Source: DASZPL01 sp035550315
Lineage (GTDB): Bacteria; Actinomycetota; Actinomycetes; JAFAQI01
DNA: 19,005 nucleotides
NCBI GenBank assembly: GCA_035550315.1
Contig: DASZPL010000051.1
Span: 1-19,005, forward strand
Reading direction: 5' to 3'
This document shows, one piece after another, positions 15,079-19,005 of the stretch. A program made the position numbers and the translations under genes. Each line of letters opens with the position of its first letter. The first letter of the stretch is position 1. Below the pieces are notes generated by a model. It had not been told where the DNA came from and made no database searches. It saw only the letters and a list, made by a program, of their open reading frames with translations.

Positions 15079-15881
15079 ACCGACACGACCTGCGCCGGGC
15101 TGACCTCGCCGATCTCGGGGCCGAGAAAGCGATGGCCGAGCCGGGCGAACGGCTCGGGGTCGCCGGTGGCCAGGAACCGGTGCCGGGGCGGCGGCAGCGC
15201 CTCGTCGCGGAACGAGCCGGTGCGGGCGAGCTCCCGGTAGACGTCCTTCGCGGTCTCCTCGGCGCTGGACACCAGGGTGACGCCGTCGCCGACGACGTAG
15301 GAAATGACGCCGGTGAGCAGCGGATAGTGGGTGCAGCCGAGGACGACGGTGTCGCAGCCGGCGGTCACGATCGGCTCGAGGTAGGACTCCGCGACCGCCA
15401 TCAGGCGCGGCCCGTTGGTCTCGCCGGCCTCGACGAACTCGACGAACTGCGGGCACGCGACGCTCGTCAGCTCGACGTGGGGCGCAGCGGCAAACGCGTC
15501 GTCGTACGCCTTGCTGCCGATCGTCGCCTGGGTGCCGATCACGCCGATCCGGCCATTGCGGGTGGCGGCGACGGCGCGCCGGACGGCGGGCTGGATCACC
15601 TCGACGACGGGGATGTCGTAGCGCTCGCGGGCGTCGCGCAGGCAGGCGGCGCTTGCCGAGTTGCAGGCGATCACCAGCAGCTTCACGCCGTGGTGCTCGA
15701 CCAGCGAGTCCATGACTTCGAGGGCGAGCCGGCGGACGTCGGCGATTCGGCGCGGGCCGTACGGGCCGTTAGCGGTGTCACCGACGTAGACGACTGCCTC
15801 GGTCGGCAACTGATCGAGGATCGCGCGCGCGACGGTCAGCCCGCCGACGCCGCTATCGAACACCCCGATCGCTGCGTCCAT
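15075..15881 (-). CDS. murI: Glutamate racemase
   Basis: The protein has 268 aa. It converts L- to D-glutamate for peptidoglycan synthesis in the cytoplasm by a two-base Cys/Cys mechanism. IGVFDSGVGGLTVA (5-18) carries Asp9 and Ser10. The first catalytic Cys is C73 in VIACNSAS and the second is C183 in LGCTHYPLL, with H185. YVGDTANGPYGPR is the conserved substrate-side loop. ATG 15881 has a TACATT box 6 nt upstream and no ribosome site, so it may have its own leaderless transcript rather than depend on the cysM operon. The palindrome at 15909-15962 lies just upstream of that promoter. Confidence 0.96.
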   Translation of the reverse strand: MDAAIGVFDSGVGGLTVARAILDQLPTEAVVYVGDTANGPYGPRRIADVRRLALEVMDSLVEHHGVKLLVIACNSASAACLRDARERYDIPVVEVIQPAVRRAVAATRNGRIGVIGTQATIGSKAYDDAFAAAPHVELTSVACPQFVEFVEAGETNGPRLMAVAESYLEPIVTAGCDTVVLGCTHYPLLTGVISYVVGDGVTLVSSAEETAKDVYRELARTGSFRDEALPPPRHRFLATGDPEPFARLGHRFLGPEIGEVSPAQVVSV

Positions 15882-15887
15882 CCGCGC

Positions 15888-15893
15888 AATGTA
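15888..15893 (-). promoter_or_regulatory. candidate leaderless promoter -10 for murI (TACATT)
   Basis: On the minus strand TACATT ends exactly 6 nt before ATG 15881. There is no Shine-Dalgarno sequence. The -35 region would fall at the edge of the palindrome at 15909-15962. Confidence 0.6.
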
Positions 15894-15908
15894 TCCCGAC
15901 TGCTACTT

Positions 15909-15962
15909 CCGATTTGTGAACTACGCCATACCACGGGCGGTAGCCGCTGCTTCACAGATCGG
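15909..15962. repeat. palindromic repeat, copy A (3' end of the AbiEi/DUF559 gene)
   Basis: This is an imperfect palindrome centred between 15935 and 15936. Its outer arms are CCGATTTGTGAA and TTCACAGATCGG, and its inner arms are TACC/GGTA. Read on the minus strand it matches copy B at 39 of 54 aligned bases by hand count, including CGGCTACCGCC and AGTTCACAAA without a mismatch. The stop codon of the AbiEi/DUF559 gene (15952-15954) lies inside its arm. Confidence 0.75.
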
Positions 15963-16905
15963 GCGGGCAGTCGGGGCAGCGCCGAAACGGTCCCAACCAA
16001 CCCTGCTGTCGCAGGACCTCGGCCTGTTGTGCGGCGACTTGGCACGGCCGATCGACGACATCGGCCCATCCATAGCGAAGGTGCCGGAGGCGCTGTACCT
16101 CGCTGCGGTTGTCGCGCCGGAAGTCACGCCAGATCTGCGTCGCCTCATCATGGCCGAGCCGACCGTCGAGTTCGATGTGCACTCCGTAGTCCTCGATGAC
16201 AACGTCGAGATACTCCGTGCCATCGCTAGTACGCCGGACCTGGCGAGTGCCTTTCGGCAAGCCGTGGAGACGGCGGATCTGCGCATCGCGTAGTTCGAGG
16301 GGCGATTGGGCTCCGCGCCGAATATCGGGCAACGCGTCGAGCACGACACGGCGCCAACGGGTCCGCTTCCGAGGTTCCAGCGCGGCCCGCAGCCGGTCCG
16401 GCGTCGTCCGGCGTTGGCGGATGGCAGCGGCTACCAAACCAAGCGCGCCATCAGCCGTTCGCCGATGCGCGAGCAGGTCGAGCACCGTGCGCTCCACGTT
16501 GGTTCGCCGCGGCGAGGCGACCAGGTCACAGTCGGCGTGGGTCAGCGTCCGGGATCGGTGGACGACCAGACCCGGCTGAGCGTCCACCTCCCGGGCATAT
16601 GGAACCGTCACGTGGATCGCTTCAGGCTCTCGACACAACCCCCAACTGAAGCCCGCGGACTCGAAACTCAACGTCGCGTCGCGGCCGGCGTACAGCAGCG
16701 CAGCATGGCGAAGCGTCACCGCGGGAATCGGGCCGCTGAACGCGACGTAGGTCCGCGGCCAGAGCGCCTGCCATCGCCCGATCTCGACAAGCCGGAACAC
16801 ACGACGCTCGGACAGCCCCGCCGCGCGACATTCATCCAATGAAACTGCGCCGTCGGTCACCGCACCAAGCCACAGCAGGTTGTCGTCGCGTTGTGGATTG
16901 AGCAT
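15952..16905 (-). CDS. AbiEi-like antitoxin-domain / DUF559 (PD-(D/E)XK-like) protein
   Basis: The protein has 317 aa from ATG 16905; GTG 16920 would add five. The N-terminal part (about 1-60) is a winged-helix-like AbiEi domain: SLDECRAAGLSERRVFRLVEIGRW, then LWPRTYVAFSG. The middle (60-190) is the usual AbiEi-family region with VERTVLDLLAH. The C-terminal part has SPLELR, then YLDVVIEDYGVHIELDGRLGH, which fits the E...D-(x)n-ExD layout of a Vsr/DUF559 PD-(D/E)XK nuclease fold, and an IWRDFRRDNRSEVQRLRHLRYGW segment. AbiEi proteins are usually antitoxins of the AbiE type IV system, but no AbiEii-type toxin gene is present here. The function is therefore open: orphan regulator, nuclease, or a protein tied to the flanking palindromes. 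AATCGT ends 6 nt before ATG 16905 and may be its -10. Confidence 0.8.
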   Translation of the reverse strand: MLNPQRDDNLLWLGAVTDGAVSLDECRAAGLSERRVFRLVEIGRWQALWPRTYVAFSGPIPAVTLRHAALLYAGRDATLSFESAGFSWGLCREPEAIHVTVPYAREVDAQPGLVVHRSRTLTHADCDLVASPRRTNVERTVLDLLAHRRTADGALGLVAAAIRQRRTTPDRLRAALEPRKRTRWRRVVLDALPDIRRGAQSPLELRDAQIRRLHGLPKGTRQVRRTSDGTEYLDVVIEDYGVHIELDGRLGHDEATQIWRDFRRDNRSEVQRLRHLRYGWADVVDRPCQVAAQQAEVLRQQGWLGPFRRCPDCPPDL

Positions 16906-16964
16906 GCCCACACGATTCACGTCGTCGCCACGCGCCGACGCTCAGGCGAGCAAATTGTGGATGC

Positions 16965-17018
16965 CCGATTTGTGCACTGCCGGCTACCGCCAGCGGTAGA
17001 CCACAGTTCACAAACTGG
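16965..17018. repeat. palindromic repeat, copy B (upstream of the AbiEi/DUF559 gene)
   Basis: This is an interrupted palindrome with one dyad axis between 16991 and 16992. Inner arms TACCGC/GCGGTA have a 2-nt centre. Symmetric 5-nt spacers follow, then outer arms TTTGTGCACTG (16969-16979) and CAGTTCACAAA (17004-17014) with one mismatch. It begins about 9 nt after the cysM stop codon and ends about 60 nt before the AbiEi/DUF559 start. Confidence 0.8.
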
Positions 17019-17027
17019 TTGGGGCGG

Positions 17028-17978
17028 TCAGGCCCAAAGCTGGCCCTCGAGACGGGCGGCGGCTTCGTCCAACGTGCCGGCGTACGCGCCGGTCGACAGA
17101 TACTTCCAACCCGCATCTGCGACGACGAACGCGATGTCGGCGCGCTCGCCGGCGGCGACCGCGCGGTCGGCCTGGCCGAGCGCGGCGTGCAACACCGCAC
17201 CGGAGGAGATGCCGGCGAAGATGCCCTCCTCCTCGACCAGCTGCCGGGTACGCCGCAACGCGTCCTCCGGCCCGACCGAGAACCGCGCGTCCAGCACCGT
17301 CTCGTCGTAGAGCTCCGGCACGAAACCTTCATCCAGGTTGCGCAGGCCGTAGACCAGCTCCCCGTACCTCGGCTCCGCCGCGACGATCTTCACGCCGGGC
17401 GCCTTCTCGCGCAGGAACCGCCCGACGCCCATCAGCGTGCCGGTCGTGCCAAGGCCGGCGACGAAATGCGTGATCGTCGGCAGGTCGGCGAGCAACTCGG
17501 GCCCGGTGGTGTCGTAGTGCGACTGCGCGTTCGCCGGGTTGCCGTACTGGTAGAGCATCACCCAGTCGGGGTGCTCAGCCGAGAGCTGCTTCGCGACGGC
17601 CACGGCCTGGTTGGAGCCGCCGGCGGCGGGTGAGAGCCGGATCTCGGCGCCGTACATCTCGAGCAGCTGCCGACGCTCCGCGGAGGTGTTCTCGGGCATC
17701 ACGCAGATCAGCCGGTAGCCCTTCAGCGCGCACACCATGGCGAGCGAGATCCCGGTGTTGCCGCTGGTCGGCTCCAACACCGTGCAGCCGGGTGTGAGCC
17801 GGCCTTCGGCTTCGGCTCGTTCGACCATCGCGATCGCCGGCCGGTCCTTGACCGACCCGGTCGGGTTCCGGTCTTCGAGCTTCGCCCAAATCCGGACGTC
17901 AGCGCTGGGTGACAGCCGCGGCAGGCCGACCAGCGGCGTCCGCCCGACCGAGTCGAGCAGCGAGTCGTAGCGGGTCAT
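17028..17978 (-). CDS. cysM: CysO-dependent cysteine synthase
   Basis: The protein has 316 aa. It is a PLP enzyme of the beta-substituting cysteine synthase family. NPTGSVKDRPA places the PLP Lys at K44, TSGNTGIS (71-78) binds the substrate carboxylate, and GLGTTGTLMG is the PLP phosphate loop. The C-terminal ALxGQLWA-type tail and the neighbouring cysO and mec genes match M. tuberculosis Rv1336. That enzyme uses O-phosphoserine and the CysO thiocarboxylate to make a CysO-cysteine adduct. It starts 8 nt after the cysO stop, so it is in the same operon. The palindrome copy B follows its stop codon almost directly. Confidence 0.94.
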   Translation of the reverse strand: MTRYDSLLDSVGRTPLVGLPRLSPSADVRIWAKLEDRNPTGSVKDRPAIAMVERAEAEGRLTPGCTVLEPTSGNTGISLAMVCALKGYRLICVMPENTSAERRQLLEMYGAEIRLSPAAGGSNQAVAVAKQLSAEHPDWVMLYQYGNPANAQSHYDTTGPELLADLPTITHFVAGLGTTGTLMGVGRFLREKAPGVKIVAAEPRYGELVYGLRNLDEGFVPELYDETVLDARFSVGPEDALRRTRQLVEEEGIFAGISSGAVLHAALGQADRAVAAGERADIAFVVADAGWKYLSTGAYAGTLDEAAARLEGQLWA

Positions 17979-17986
17979 CGAGCGGC

Positions 17987-18262
17987 TCAGCCGCCGGCGA
18001 CTGCCGGCAGGATGGTGACCACGTCACCGTCGGACAGCGGCGTCTCGATGCCGCCGAGGAAGCGCACGTCTTCGTCGTTCAGGTAGACGTTGACGAACCG
18101 GTTGAGGGATCCGTCGTCGCCGACCAGCCGCGCGCGCAGTCCGGCGTGCCGCGAGTCCAGGTCGGCGAACAGCTCGGCGAGCGTGTCGCCCTTGCCGTCG
18201 ACCGACTTCTCGCCGTCGGTGTAGCTGCGCAGGATCGTCGGGATCCTCGCCTCAATCGCCAT
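17987..18262 (-). CDS. cysO: Sulfur carrier protein CysO (MoaD/ThiS family)
   Basis: The protein has 91 aa from ATG 18262. It has a ubiquitin-like fold ending in the diglycine TILPAVAGG, where the terminal Gly becomes a thiocarboxylate that delivers sulfide to CysM. IPTILRSYT near the N-terminus, NRFVNVYLNDEDVRFLGG and the end are close to M. tuberculosis CysO (Rv1335). Two ATGs are possible. AGGAGG is 8 nt before 18262 but only 2 nt before 18268, so 18262 is preferred. It lies between mec and cysM. Confidence 0.94.
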   Translation of the reverse strand: MAIEARIPTILRSYTDGEKSVDGKGDTLAELFADLDSRHAGLRARLVGDDGSLNRFVNVYLNDEDVRFLGGIETPLSDGDVVTILPAVAGG

Positions 18263-18270
18263 CGTCATGC

Positions 18271-18276
18271 CCTCCT
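18271..18276 (-). promoter_or_regulatory. strong ribosome binding site of cysO
   Basis: A perfect AGGAGG on the minus strand. Its spacing decides the cysO start in favour of ATG 18262 over ATG 18268. It is the strongest Shine-Dalgarno sequence in the window, consistent with high output of the carrier protein. Confidence 0.75.
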
Positions 18277-18308
18277 CAACAGCCGTCCTCCAGCCTAGAT
18301 TCCGGGCA

Positions 18309-18716
18309 TCAGGGCTCGACTTCGACCGGCTCCTCGGTCACGTCGCCGTCGACGATCCGGTAGCTGCGGAACTCGCTCGTCTCCGGCTCCCGGGTAGACA
18401 CCAGCACGTAGTGAGCGCCGGGCTCCATCGCCAGCCCGACGTCGGTGCGTGACGGGTAGGCCTCGGTCGCGGTGTGCGAGTGGTAGATGACGACCGGCTC
18501 CTCGTCGCGGTCGTCCATGTCGCGCCACACCCGCAGTTGCTCCATCGAGTCGAACCGGTAGAACGTCGGCGACCGCTCGGCGTTCATCATCGGGATGAAC
18601 CGCTCCGGCCGGTCGCTGCCCGCCGGCCCCGCGACCACGCCGCACGCCTCGTCCGGGTGGTCGCGGCGGGCGTGCGCGACGATCGCGTCGTGCAGCTCGC
18701 GGGAGATCCGAAGCAC
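18309..18716 (-). CDS. mec: CysO-cysteine peptidase, JAMM metalloprotease (Mec)
   Basis: The protein has 135 aa from GTG 18716. It releases cysteine from the CysO-cysteine adduct, closing the CysO cycle. The JAMM zinc site is complete: Glu23 in HPDEACG, then H79-S-H81 and S89/D92 in YHSHTATEAYPSRTD. The sequence from HARRDHPDEACGV onward closely resembles M. tuberculosis Rv1334. The open frame extends upstream to 18869, but that region is the DUF2017 gene in another frame. TAGGGT lies 5 nt before the GTG, a possible internal near-leaderless promoter. It starts 28 nt after the DUF2017 stop. Confidence 0.94.
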   Translation of the reverse strand: MLRISRELHDAIVAHARRDHPDEACGVVAGPAGSDRPERFIPMMNAERSPTFYRFDSMEQLRVWRDMDDRDEEPVVIYHSHTATEAYPSRTDVGLAMEPGAHYVLVSTREPETSEFRSYRIVDGDVTEEPVEVEP

Positions 18717-18721
18717 GCTGC

Positions 18722-18727
18722 ACCCTA
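18722..18727 (-). promoter_or_regulatory. possible -10 box (TAGGGT) before mec
   Basis: TAGGGT ends 5 nt before GTG 18716 on the minus strand. The spacing is one nucleotide shorter than the standard leaderless layout, and AGGG could equally serve as a ribosome site. Confidence 0.3.
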
Positions 18728-18744
18728 TGTCGGCGCTCAGCCGC

Positions 18745-19005
18745 TCAGTCGCCCCACACCGCGCGGACCAGCGCGTCCTGCAACCACGACAGCCAGTCGT
18801 AGACGCTGAGCTCGGCATGGCGCGGCGAGCCGACGGGGACCGCGGACCGTTCGGCGTCGATGTCCTCACCGACGTCGAGCCGTGTCCCGAGCGCTAGTCG
18901 CAGGTCCGCCAGCGCGTGCAGCCAGGCGGTGGCCGTGTCGCCGTCGAGGTGGAGCTTCACCCCGCCGGTGCGGCGGCTGCCCGCAGCCGCGTCCAGTGTC
19001 TCCAG
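18745..19005 (-). CDS. DUF2017 family protein, C-terminal part (5' end outside the window)
   Basis: The 86 residues up to the window edge are in frame without a stop. VKLHLDGDTATAWLHALADL, then RLALGTRLDV, and the ending LSVYDWLSWLQDALVRAVWGD match the conserved C-terminus of the actinobacterial DUF2017 family, whose full length is roughly 180-200 aa. Members commonly sit beside clpS and the mec-cysO-cysM genes, so clpS may lie just beyond the window. Function is unknown. A GTG at 18960 could look like a start, but the coding pattern continues upstream of it. Confidence 0.8.
   Translation of the reverse strand: METLDAAAGSRRTGGVKLHLDGDTATAWLHALADLRLALGTRLDVGEDIDAERSAVPVGSPRHAELSVYDWLSWLQDALVRAVWGD

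Larger units (their letters stand above)
15909..17018. mobile_element. candidate 1.1-kb cassette: AbiEi/DUF559 gene between inverted palindromic repeats
   Basis: One gene is bounded on each side by related ~54-bp palindromes in inverted orientation. The unit occupies nearly all of the cysM-murI gap: it ends about 9 nt from the cysM stop and begins 27 nt from the murI start. In M. tuberculosis the same gap holds a rhomboid-like gene (Rv1337). The DNA is less GC-rich than its neighbours: hand counts give 73 G/C of 120 for 16141-16260, against 46 of 60 for 17161-17220. There is no transposase and no obvious target-site duplication, so mobility is inference. Confidence 0.45.

Noticed and set aside
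15132..16199. Long plus-strand frame opposite murI
   Set aside because: No family motifs, and it spans the murI gene, the palindrome and the AbiEi gene; typical antisense frame in GC-rich DNA.
15952..16905. Complete AbiE type IV toxin-antitoxin pair
   Set aside because: No AbiEii nucleotidyltransferase-type toxin frame exists on either side; the neighbours are murI and cysM.
16965..17018. Copy B as an ordinary Rho-independent terminator of cysM
   Set aside because: Not followed by a T tract on either strand, and its sequence, not only its shape, is shared with copy A. A termination effect remains possible but does not explain the repeat.
1..19005. CRISPR array, rRNA genes, transposase or riboswitch
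   Set aside because: No regularly spaced repeats, no rRNA core sequences, no DDE or tyrosine/serine recombinase motifs, and no recognisable riboswitch core were found on reading both strands.

Overview
The window is GC-rich DNA from an actinobacterium. The evidence is a mycothiol-dependent (MDMPI-type) enzyme, an SsgA-like protein, the CysO-dependent cysteine module (mec-cysO-cysM), a DUF3618 protein, several LytR-CpsA-Psr (LCP) proteins, and a run of genes in the order seen around Mycobacterium tuberculosis Rv1334-Rv1341. The genus cannot be read from the sequence. The SsgA-like gene argues against Mycobacterium and fits a lineage of the Streptomyces/Frankia/Jatrophihabitans kind. Twenty protein genes (two cut by the window edges) and one tRNA gene fill almost the whole window; intergenic gaps are short and most real frames are supported by family motifs.

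Layout. 1-6770 is a cell-envelope block: a secreted SpoIID/LytB-type protein (minus), an LCP transferase (plus), a family 2 glycosyltransferase (minus), a second LCP transferase (plus) and a DUF3048 lipoprotein translationally coupled to it. 6757-8556 holds a YbhB-type PEBP protein, an SsgA-like protein, a small DUF3618 membrane protein and a BCP/PrxQ peroxiredoxin. 8559-11885 holds a geranylgeranyl-reductase-type flavoprotein divergent from an amidase, followed by a mycothiol-dependent enzyme. A tRNA gene with anticodon UAG lies just upstream of that enzyme. A UDP-glucuronate decarboxylase follows at 12034-12981.

12978-19005 is all on the minus strand and, read 5'->3', runs DUF2017 - mec - cysO - cysM - [AbiEi/DUF559 gene] - murI - MBL phosphodiesterase - rph - rdgB. 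CysO carries sulfide as a C-terminal thiocarboxylate, CysM uses it to make cysteine, and Mec releases the product. MurI supplies D-glutamate for peptidoglycan. Rph and RdgB handle tRNA 3' ends and non-canonical nucleotides.

The main surprise is in the cysM-murI gap. The only gene there is an AbiEi-like wing plus PD-(D/E)XK-like protein, bracketed by two related ~54-bp palindromes at 15909-15962 and 16965-17018 that match best as inverted copies. Together they look like a compact 1.1-kb cassette, a candidate selfish or defence element paired with its own palindromic repeat. The second surprise is the tRNA: anticodon UAG (leucine CUA/CUG), a discriminator A and a leucine-like D-arm, but a 5-nt variable loop instead of the long arm every standard bacterial tRNA-Leu has. 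Third, five genes have a TANNNT hexamer ending 6 or 7 nt before the start codon and no clear Shine-Dalgarno sequence, the signature of leaderless transcripts.
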